From NCBI RefSeq assembly GCF_003573695.1, contig NC_039363.1, positions 129,873,302 through 129,937,301 on the forward strand: 64,000 nt of DNA. The letters run 5' to 3'. Below the pieces are notes generated by a model, which was not told the origin of the DNA, made no database searches, and saw only the letters and a program-made list of their open reading frames with translations. Origin of the DNA: Papaver somniferum (Eukaryota > Streptophyta > Magnoliopsida > Ranunculales > Papaveraceae). The position numbers and the translations under genes are program-made. The first letter of the stretch is position 1. The number at the start of each line of letters is the position of its first letter. Positions 55,787 to 64,000 of the stretch are shown in pieces.

Positions 55787-57815
55787 TAAAGATCAAGCAG
55801 TCATCTGCAAGAAGTAGATGATTAATGGCTAGTGATAATGCAACCACTTTAATACCTTTAATTATTTTATCCATTTGAGCAGCTGAGATTTGTCTTGAGA
55901 GAAACTCCATAGAAAGAATAAATAGATAAGGTGATAGTGGATCACCTTGTCTGATGCCTCTGGATGGTGAGAATTCATCATATGGTGAACTATTAAGCAT
56001 GACTGACAAAGTAGTAGTGCTTATACATTGATAGATCAAGTCACAGAAATCTTCACTAAATCCAAAATAAGAAAGAACTTTAATCAAGAATGGCCATTCT
56101 AACCTGTCAAAAGCTTTTGACATGTATAACTTCAGTGTCATCCATCTTGTTTCTCCTCTTTTCTTCTTCACATAATGAATAATTTCTTGAGCTATCACTA
56201 TGTTGTCACTGATTAGTCTTCCTGAAACATAAGCATCTTGAAAAGGTGATATAATATTTTCCATAATATGTATCATTCTGTTAACAATAACTTTAGAAAT
56301 GATCTTATCAGAAGTATTACACAGATCAATTGGTCTGTAATCAGCTGCACTAGTACTTTTGTTTTTCCTTGGAATCAAAGAGATATAAGTTTTATTTATC
56401 TGCCTGAGAATGTACTTAGTTTCAAAAAACTTTTTGACCATAAGACAAACATCTTCACCTATTATGCCCCATTGGCTTTTATAGAACCCAGCTTGAAAAC
56501 CCTCTGGACCTGGTGCACTCCATTTCTCCATGCTTTTAAGAGTAGAGTGTATCTCTTCATCAGTGGGGATTCTGGCAAGTGAGATATTATCCTCTTCTGA
56601 AATAAGAGTTGGAAGAATGTTGTACAAGCCTTCTTCTATAATAGTATTGCTAGTTGTGCTGATATTTTTGAAATGTTGAGCGAGATGCTGAGAGATTTAA
56701 TCCATTGATTGCAACCATTTGTTATTAGAATCTTGAATTGAATCTTTTAGTTCTCCTTCTGTTGACTTTAGTGTGGAAGTACTTGCTATTTGTGTCCATA
56801 TCCTGGATGTTGATAGAATTCAGTCTTGATTTTGTGCCACTTGCTTAGTTCATTATTGATGTTTATAATCTCATCGTTGGTGATTGAATCCGAAGGCTGT
56901 GCTTGAAGTTTATGTAACTCAAGTTGAAGTTTGTCCACCTTTTGATTGATATTACCAAAATGCTCTTTGTTCCATAATGATAACATCCTTTTAGTAATAT
57001 GAAGTCTATTAACCAACTGATAAGTTGGTGAGCCATTCAAACTATAATTCCAAGCATTAGCAATAACAATGGAATATGAATCATCATTTAACCAAGTCAA
57101 GAAAATTTTAAAAGGTTCCAGCAATTAGGTAAAGTAATATTAGTGTCTAACATAATAGGGCTATGATCACTAACTAGTTGAGCAAGATGTAACAGCCTAG
57201 AGGTTAGAAAGTTTAAAGACCAATTTTCATTAGCTAATGCCATGTCTATCCTTGTTTTTATAGTTCCATTGGCCATGTTATTATTGGACCAAGTATAATC
57301 TTTTCCTACAAAACCTATATCTTCTAGACCACGACTAGAGACAATATTGTTAACCCAACCATCGGTAGAAGAAGAAGTGCTAACATCTTTATCAATAATA
57401 TGGAAATATAAGTCATCTAATACAATCCAAGGATTACTATTAGCTTTATTGATTTGATGAATGAAGCTCCACTGTTCTTTTTCTTAGCATAGTTAGAATA
57501 ACCATACATACATGTCAATAAGAATTCTGGCTTGCTAGGATCTGACTAAACTATAACGTTAAACATGTTGTTATAGGTATCAACTATATCACATGTAAAC
57601 CCTATTTCCAAAGTAAAACTAGACCACCAGATAATCCTACTAGTTCAATGAAAGTACTATGAGAATAATAGAACTGTTTTAAGAGAGATTTGCATTTGTG
57701 TTGATTTATTTTTGTTTCACATATGAAGATAATATCTGGGTTTTGAGTTCTTATCAGATCACTCAGATGATTCCAGTGGTAGCATTTTTGAAACCTTAAA
57801 CATTCCAAGAGATTA
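55787..57815 (-). pseudogene. ORF2: LINE ORF2: endonuclease and reverse transcriptase, inactive
   Basis: Right to left: an AP-type endonuclease starting near 57808 (IIFICETKINQHK, later SDHSPIML near 57150) with stops near 57545 and 57485. A linker follows at 56786-57124. RT (56627-55787) carries APGPEGFQAGFYK, DYRPIDLCN, GIRQGDPLSPYLFIL and LADDCLIF. In the first catalytic block the usual Asp is Tyr (LKLYMSKAF near 56130). The gene stops at 55786, where the Athila LTR begins, so the rest of RT and the C-terminal RNase H are missing. LINE ORF2 nicks target DNA and reverse-transcribes the element RNA. Confidence 0.92.
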
Positions 57816-57824
57816 TATTCGTGT

Positions 57825-59250
57825 TTATAATTGCCAGAAAAGGAGCAAAAACCAAGTGGTAGATGTTTTCTTAAAATTAAGAAATTTCAGTAAAGAGAAA
57901 CAAAAAAAAAAAGTTGAAGAGAATAATTTTATAGAAAACAAAAATGACCACAGAAAAATTTCAAATGGAAGATTTATGAGTTCAAAGTTTACCAGATTCT
58001 CTTTTTCTGTGTTTGCATTCTGGTTATCTCTAGTGGTGACCCTTTGAGTTGTCTGGAGATCAGTGTAGGACACATTGTTGAAAGTGGTGGTTGTAGTTAC
58101 AATATTGTTTGTCTTAGTGAGACAATCCTCAGAAGCTCTGCGTCTTTTTCCAAGCCGATTAGTTTCTTCATCTTCCGTACCCATTGACTTCTTCAGTAAG
58201 AAATCCAAATTAATGGCAACATCATCCTTGGGAGGAATGAAAACTGTGGTCTTCACTAAAGATTTGTTAGTCTTCTTATATGTAGGTGCATTGCTTGTTG
58301 AGTTGAGAAAAATATTCTTTCTTATATTAGCAGCTTTTCCAAAAAAATATGGTTTTTCATGAGCTTTGTCCAGAAATTTTTTAGCATCTTTGCATGCTAC
58401 CTTATAGTGTTTGATGACATAACATTCAGTGCAAATTCCACTCGGTTGTCTCTCATAAAAAAATTTGATCCAACGAGAAATTCCAGGATTAGTTACTGCT
58501 TTAACTCCTCTTCGCAAAGGGTTGGTAAGATCGATATTAACACAAATTTTACAGGACTGCTACCTACTGGAATGACATCTTTAGGTTCAATGGCAATGAC
58601 CTGTCCCATGATTTCACCTATTTTAGTGACTGCAGCAACATTCATATGTTCGGGCAGTAAAAACTTCGCTGAATCCAAAATTGTTGAAAGTCCCAATGTT
58701 TCTCTGCGTAGATCATGCCAGTAATATAATCATGCACAACCAGGAGCAGCTTATTGATACTCCAAGGACGCTCATCTATGACTTTGTTTAACAGAGTCCA
58801 GTTGCTAAACTTGAAAATCATTATGTTTGTGTCAGCCTCTAATTTCTTAAATTATCAGGTGTCATGAAAGGCCATGTGAACCCTATGAACTTCTCCACTG
58901 TTTCAGATTTCATTCTTCCTTCTGTTATGATCTTTCCAGTTGCACTCGCTTCCCAAGTTGTATCTTCATCTCCTTCTTTGTCATCTGCTTGCGAAAAATC
59001 CACAATATCAGAAGTATCACCTAAGTCCAAAACAGCCTGTTTGAACTTATTAACTAAATCTCCTACTTATCCGAGTTTTCGCCTTCTATCTCTAAGGTAA
59101 AGATATGTTTGATGGTGTTGTTCGGTAGACTGCAAGGTATTGTTATATGAAGATTGAGATTAAGGTTTTGAAAAAATGTTTTGCAGATATTATACCGTAT
59201 TTTTTGGCTATTATCATTGAAAATTGATGAAAGATTATTTTGTTTCACAT
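57825..59250 (-). pseudogene. ORF1: LINE ORF1: RNA-binding protein with DUF4283-like and zinc-knuckle regions
   Basis: From ATG 59248 (MKQNNLSSIF) the frame leads through an acidic region (59030-58839). A stop then precedes a DUF4283-like segment (IFKFSNWTLLNKVIDERPWS, near 58770-58830) and the region near 58493-58696. The CCHC knuckle CTECYVIKHYKVAC lies near 58400-58440. A Lys-rich tail extends to 57850. Several frameshifts break it. DUF4283 plus a knuckle is the usual ORF1 layout of plant L1 elements. It would coat the RNA in the cytoplasm. Confidence 0.85.
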
Positions 59251-59289
59251 GGAAAGTATTGCAGCTGGCTGTTGACCAGATTAAAAATA

Positions 59290-59588
59290 GGCAACTAATT
59301 TCAGAATGAAATTATTCTTAGCCCAAAGATTAAAAGTGCATCTTAGTGACTTAGTAGACACTGCTCAATCTGCACTTATCCCTGGCAGATTGATAATATA
59401 TAATATTATTGTCGCTAAAGAAATTCTTCACTCCATGTCCACTTCTTCTTCTGTTATAGGATCCCTTGCTCTTAAAATTGATATTGGTAAGGCCTATGAC
59501 AAAGTAAGTTGGAGATTTCTCAGTCATTGCATTAGATCTTTTGGAATTGTTGGTAAATCTCATGAACTAATAATGAAGTGTATGTGTC
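59290..59588 (+). pseudogene. LINE reverse transcriptase fragment, opposite strand
   Basis: The translation from about 59306 gives LAQRLKVHLSDLVDTAQSA, then LIPGRLI and LALKIDIGKAYDKVSW. These are the finger/palm region of a LINE RT with the first catalytic Asp intact. It ends at a Copia-type LTR scrap. The upstream and downstream parts of RT are absent. Sequence differs from the minus-strand LINE beside it, so it is a separate insertion or a rearranged piece. Confidence 0.82.
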
Positions 59589-59640
59589 TGAAAAAGCAGG
59601 GGTCTAACAACCTCACCCAATATTTCGTTTAGCAATCTAC
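59589..59640 (-). repeat. End fragment of the large Copia-type LTR
   Basis: On the minus strand it matches the last about 50 bp of the family LTR: on the plus strand TGAAAAAGC starts at 59589, followed by GGGGTCTAACAAC and CACCCAATATTTCG. The match fades after about 59640. Confidence 0.75.
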
Positions 59641-60450
59641 CGGAAGAGTTAATTACAAAAAAAATAGTAATGCAAAAAAAATATTTTGGTGATTCAATTT
59701 TCATTAATAGAAATAATGGTTACATTGATTTCAAATACATCAAATTCAAAAAGTAATAAGAAACAACACGCTTGTAGCCATACATGATTAAATATTCCGA
59801 CAAGAAAAAGAAAAATAATTCCAAATACTGACTTAATACAAGAATGCAAAAAACGATTAAATAAAAGAGAACAGTTTCAAAGGCAAAAACATTTAGTAAC
59901 AATAAAATTGTTTTTGAGTGGTTCAAATCGGTCGATCACTATCAGAAATGCAATTGAGGAAAGAAAAAATGGAACCCCTTGAGGTAAAAAAATATCAGTG
60001 ATTCTACACGTACTGGGCACAAAAACGATATAAAAACCGCCCTCTCACATGAGGGCGGGTCCCATGCTCCTGGAGAACTACAAGGGATTCCATTATTGGG
60101 CCCCACCATATTAAGTTTGTGAGAGAGCCCGGTTTTGGGTTTGTTTTTCAGGGGGTAGGTTAAAAAAAATTGAAAAGATATATTGGGTTAAAGCGAGCAG
60201 TAGTACTAGTACTATGGAAGTTGAAATTCGAGTAAATTTACAAATCCAATAACAATTACCGTACAATACAACTCTAGTGTATGTTTAAACATCGGTTAAT
60301 GGGGTTTGCACTTGCATGATTAACACTACCCAAGATTTTAAGCATTCCCCAATACCAATTTTCTCATGGATTTCAGTAAAATTTCACGGGAAAATCCCCC
60401 TAAACCCTCTCCACAATACCCCAGTTATCCAAAACCTATCGCCGTGGCAA
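59641..60450. other. Intergenic DNA upstream of the LPAT gene
   Basis: This AT-rich sequence has no recognisable coding exon. It contains a strong small hairpin (60037-60058), listed separately. Confidence 0.6.
60037..60058. repeat. Perfect 8-bp stem hairpin, GC-rich
   Basis: CCGCCCTC at 60037-60044 and GAGGGCGG at 60051-60058 are separated by six bases in otherwise AT-rich DNA. A TATAAAA string lies just before it (60029-60035). Confidence 0.7.
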
Positions 60451-60452
60451 TG

Positions 60453-60460
60453 TATAAAAG
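60453..60460 (+). promoter_or_regulatory. Candidate TATA box of the LPAT gene
   Basis: TATAAAAG lies about 250 bp before the predicted splice donor of the untranslated first exon. The transcript start is not determined from sequence alone. Confidence 0.45.
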
Positions 60461-60711
60461 AAGGTTGCTGACAATACTTGACACGTTACTAGACGGAGGA
60501 GGGTAAGATTACATTACGGGAATTACTATTTGAGCAAAGTTGAAATTGTTTCCCACCCACAGTAAAGTCCCAAGGATACTATTTCGAAAAAGTTGCAAGT
60601 CCAGTACAATGTACATACACTAATAGCAGCTGGAGTGAGAGCACCACAAATCCTTTCAATCTCTCTCTATTTGGTGATAAGAAGTTCATTGCAGACTACT
60701 ATTTGTTGTTG

Positions 60712-61360
60712 GTAAGAAACCTAATTTCCTTATCCTTATCTCTCTTTCAAACCCTTAATCAAATGAGGTTTCTTAGGTTATCATCATTAGTACATATGTT
60801 TCTTAGGTTAACTTTTAGCTAATTTTGCTTAGAAATTGTACATAATCGCCTAGTTTGTGAATTTTGTTTTGAGTTTGTGTTGTTAGATGTTGCAAATATA
60901 TACGTTACTTATCAATCAGAATTTTGTTATTATATTATCGTCTATGTATTTGATTAAATGTCCTGAACGGTAGTTGTGGATTTAGTTACTAATATGTAAA
61001 AGTGAATTTGTAGCTGTTAACAAGTTATCGTTGTTGAATACAAGATGCATGGTTTGTATTGCCCAAATAAGATGCAATCTTAGTTATTATCAGCTTTCCT
61101 TGTTTTTCCTGTCCTCTTCTAGTCAAGACATTGTCAAGCTTTGTTTCACATTTTGTTGAAGATCCCCTATGTGTGAACATGTAAGTTATCGACTGTCGGA
61201 CATTCTGCTCCATAAATCCTAGGCATAAGTTTGAGTTTGATTGTTAGTAATAGGCTTTGTTAATGAGCGAAAGATCACACGAGTTTCAGGACTAATATAC
61301 TGCGACTACTTTTTATGAAACATCACTTTTCTAAGACTGTCCATTGGTATCCTAATGCAG
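60712..61360 (+). other. Predicted 5'UTR intron of the LPAT gene
   Basis: The donor TTG|GTAAGAAA at 60712 and the acceptor AATGCAG ending at 61360 enclose a T-rich 649-bp stretch. Other possible acceptors are TTTTGCAG near 61581 and TTTTAAGCAG ending at 61622, directly before the ATG. Use of those would remove the upstream ORFs. Confidence 0.55.
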
Positions 61361-61487
61361 GTTCAACAAACGTTGCGGAATAAGGATTCAGTACCCTGTC
61401 AATTGCCCACTTCCACCTAGTATCTATCAGTATTGAACTTTGAATTTTTAGGATAAATATACCACGGACACTAATTCTTTCTGGTGG

Positions 61488-61540
61488 ATGACTTAATCAT
61501 AAACCTTATGAGCCGGAACCATTCATATCTTGGAGTGTGA
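61488..61540 (+). promoter_or_regulatory. Two short upstream ORFs in the LPAT leader
   Basis: ATG ACT TAA at 61488-61496 and a 10-codon ORF at 61508-61540 (MSRNHSYLGV) precede the main ATG at 61623. If the leader is spliced at 61360 they would be in the mRNA and could reduce translation. Confidence 0.5.
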
Positions 61541-61622
61541 GCTGCTGTTCAGTGGCAAATCTATCTGGTATTAGTTTTGCAGCTACTATCGAGAAAAGGG
61601 TTTATACAATTCTTTTAAGCAG

Positions 61623-63353
61623 ATGGAAGCTCATAAGTCTTTCAAGTCGAATGATGGTCCTCCAAGTCACCGCCAGTTAACTCTTATTAGGATAGTTAGG
61701 GGCCTTTTGTGTTTATTAATACTACTTTTAACAGCATTTATGATGCTGGTATGTTGTTCCCCTTTTACCGCTATAGTTATACGATTTTTTAGTATACATT
61801 ATAGCAGGAAAGCAACGTCGTTCTGTTTTGGTGCCTGGCTTGCTCTGTGGCCTTTTCTTTTTGAGAAGATAAACAAGACTAGAGTTATTTTCTCTGGAGA
61901 ACCTGTTCCGCCCAGGGAACGTGTTCTGCTTATCGCAAACCATCGAACTGAGGTTGACTGGATGTACTTGTGGGACCTTGCACTGCGAAAAGGCAGCTTG
62001 GGATATATCAAGTATGTTTTAAAGAGCAGCTTAATGAAATTACCAGTCTTCGGTTGGTCATTCCACATTCTAGATTTCATTTCAGTGGAGAGAAAATGGG
62101 AAGTTGATGCCTCAAAAATGCGCCAGATGCTTTCAACTTTTACTGATCCTCGAGATGCGATGTGGCTCGCTGTATTCCCAGAGGGCACTGATTATACGTA
62201 AGTCACCAATGTATCTTCTTATGTTCAGCTCTATTTACAGAAAGATTGTCTATATGCTATTTAGGTTAGCATCTTGCATTTGCCACTTGAAATCTTAATT
62301 TACTTTTTCCTTTTAAAGATGAAACTAAAGCTAATGTCTATTCCCATCCAAGGGCCCTGATTGTAGAGCTGAAAGATATGTGTTATATGGTAAACTTTGT
62401 TGTGACTAAGCTTCACTTGTTTTTATTTGCAGTGAGCAGAAGTGCATGAGGAGTCAGAAGTACGCAGCTGAAAAGGGTTTACCTGTCCTAAAAAATGTGC
62501 TTCTGCCGAAAACAAAGGGTTTTCATGCATGCTTGGATACTCTGAGGAACTCCTTGGATGCAGGTATGGTTTCCCTTCATTCGTCCTCTCCCAGTTGTAG
62601 TGCCACCAAAGTGCTGCTTGTGCAATTAAGTGGTCCAACGATGCAAACCATTTGCTTCAAGAACAGAACTAATCCATTTTTGTTCTCTTGAAAAGCTTGT
62701 GCTACTATTTGGTTAGCCTTTCGGGGGATTTTCCTGGAAAATATTCTAACTTTGTCTATTCTGATCTTATTCATCCATCTAAGAATCTTCATTTTACTAT
62801 TGTTCAAATACCAAACATGCACCTGCACAAATTATAACTTACAGTGTTTATCACTTTCACCCATAACATATGGTTTGACATACCTTTGTATCTTTATTTT
62901 TTTGCAGTTTATGATGTAACAATTGGCTACAGGCACCGATGCCCTACCCTCATGGACAATGTGTATGGGGTGGATCCTTCCGAAGTTCACATTCACATTC
63001 GACGTATACCCCTAACCAAGATCCCAATATCTGAAGATGAGACTGCTGCTTGGCTGATGAATACCTTCGAGCTCAAAGATCATTTGCTCTCTGATTTTAA
63101 TGCTAAAGGCCATTTCCCTTGTCAAGGAACTGAGGGAGATCTGCCAATAGTGAAATGCCTGGTTAATGTCATTGTGGTAATCTCCTTGACCAGCTTAGGT
63201 GTCTTCCTCTTGTTTTTCTCTGTTTGGTTCAGAGTATATGTGACTTTAGCCTGTGCTTGTCTTTCAACTGTTACCTACTTCAATATCCGCCCATCTCCGG
63301 TTACTGGCATTGTTAAGGAAATGTTTAGTCGGAGTAATCAAAGTTGTGAGTAG
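61623..63353 (+). CDS. LPAT4/LPAT5-like: Lysophosphatidic acid acyltransferase, LPAT4/5 type, three coding exons
   Basis: Coding exons are 61623-62197, 62433-62563 and 62908-63353, with GT-AG introns 62198-62432 and 62564-62907. They join in frame to 383 aa plus stop, close to the 375-380 aa I recall for Arabidopsis LPAT4 and LPAT5. The enzyme transfers an acyl chain to the sn-2 position of lysophosphatidic acid, giving phosphatidic acid for glycerolipid synthesis, normally at the endoplasmic reticulum. Acyltransferase motif I, NHRTEVDW (H and D spaced by four), lies at residues about 102-109. Motif III, FPEGTDY, spans the first exon junction. An N-terminal membrane helix (about 23-48) and two C-terminal helices (about 310-360) fit. 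Start choice: first ATG of the long frame, matching the family N-terminus. It is the one gene here that looks functional. Confidence 0.95.
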
Positions 63354-63844
63354 AGAATGTCAGCCAGATCCAAAATTTTAATAGTCAGCATAAATCAGAA
63401 CCCCTTGTAGTGTACTATACCATGTTTGGATGAATAATGGTTTCTGTAATAGTTCAGGCGCCAGTTATATGTGGTAAATTCAAACGGTGGGGGACTTTCC
63501 TCTGTTGAACACTTGCAACATTGTTACAAGCTTGCATCTCAAGTATACACCAGAAAAGCTCTCAATTACTAGAGAAGCTCTTTATCAATCGAACTATTTG
63601 ATTCGTCTGGGCTTCAATTTTTCTCTTAAACCTGTCTGCAATGCTGAATTATACGTGTTTGTAAATCGACTTTCCAGCTATGGGTTTCAGCCAAGTTGTC
63701 AACATATTCAGTTTTTTTTTTCCTCCATCACATTTTCTCTTTGTTGAGAAAATGGTGGTGTCAAAGAGATGAAACATCACAATCTAAGGGTGAAAGGGAG
63801 ACTTGCTAACAAACTTTAAAGTTTCATTTGTATGTAGGTATATC
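63354..63844 (+). other. 3' flank of the LPAT gene
   Basis: The probable 3'UTR and flank run to the LINE tail at 63845. No clear further exon is present. An 86-codon frame at 63487-63747 has no recognisable family. The polyadenylation site was not determined. Confidence 0.6.
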
Positions 63845-64000
63845 TTTTTTTTTTTTGATAAAGAGAAAAGATTTTATAAATATTAGTCAGGATTCTGATC
63901 TTTTGCCAGAAGCTCACAAAATCCTGGGTTAAAGTTTTCAACAGATAAGATTGGCATTGCTGACTGACTAACATGTTTGGCTACAACATCTGCCACCTGA
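63845..64000 (-). mobile_element. 3' end of a LINE with poly(A) tail, running off the window
   Basis: On the minus strand a translation with DVVAKHVSQSAMPILSVEN and GFCELLAKDQNPD ends at a stop. It is followed by a short tail and 12 A residues (T run at plus 63845-63856). This is the C-terminal RNase H-like end of plant LINE ORF2. The 5' side lies beyond the window. Confidence 0.8.

Noticed and set aside
61728..62188. Minus-strand open frames across the first LPAT exon
   Set aside because: They are antisense shadows of the conserved acyltransferase coding exon.
1..64000. CRISPR arrays, rRNA or tRNA genes, operons
   Set aside because: No spaced direct-repeat array or rRNA block was seen. The tRNA-like strings found are retroelement primer-binding sites, and the DNA is clearly plant nuclear.

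Overview
The window is plant nuclear DNA. It is AT-rich, has spliced genes with GT-AG introns, and is filled with Ty3/Gypsy (Athila-type) and Ty1/Copia LTR retrotransposons, LINEs and a pogo/Emigrant-like MITE. The protein families fit a eudicot. The long Copia-type LTRs resemble repeats I associate with poppy (Papaver) genomes, but that species guess is from memory and weak.

Layout. Bases 1-2026 hold no recognisable gene. At 2032-5257 lies a complete but non-autonomous gag-protease LTR element with a TTTCC target-site duplication (TSD). At 5365-7361 is a solo LTR with TSD GATTC. At 7800-9550 (minus) is a decayed MscS-like (MSL10-type) channel gene, with a 601-bp pogo-like MITE inserted inside one exon. 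From about 9777 to 55786 the DNA is one large nest. The outer shell is an old Athila-type Gypsy element on the minus strand. Inside it are: (i) a solo Copia-type LTR (13237-15676, TSD ATATG); (ii) a young non-autonomous Gypsy element encoding a single 539-aa protein (17830-24922, TSD CACGC); (iii) a deletion-scarred Copia-type element (26033 to about 30000); (iv) a Copia element on the minus strand (32203 to about 53660). The last is split by (v) a large Copia-type gag-only element (33493-51223, TSD TAAAC). Element (v) is itself split by (vi) a young gag-protease Gypsy element (39696-46979, TSD TCTAT) and (vii) a 2-kb solo LTR (47566-49596, TSD CGAAC). The shell abuts an inactive LINE (55787-59255, minus). 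A second LINE piece on the opposite strand and a scrap of Copia-type LTR follow.

The only host gene that looks functional is at the right end: a three-coding-exon lysophosphatidic acid acyltransferase of the LPAT4/5 type (61623-63353, plus, 383 aa). A 5'UTR intron and two short upstream ORFs are predicted. A LINE 3' end with its poly(A) tail lies about 490 bp downstream.

How the parts may work together. The two youngest Gypsy elements (ii and vi) lack reverse transcriptase and integrase, but share the autonomous shell's polypurine tract exactly and its primer-binding site closely. One supplies an open Gag-protease frame. The other encodes a protein that appears to be Gag's coiled-coil linker joined to a post-protease acidic module, with capsid and protease missing. 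This suggests parasitic elements mobilised in trans, and it is the most novel signal here. I saw no tRNA, rRNA or CRISPR feature.
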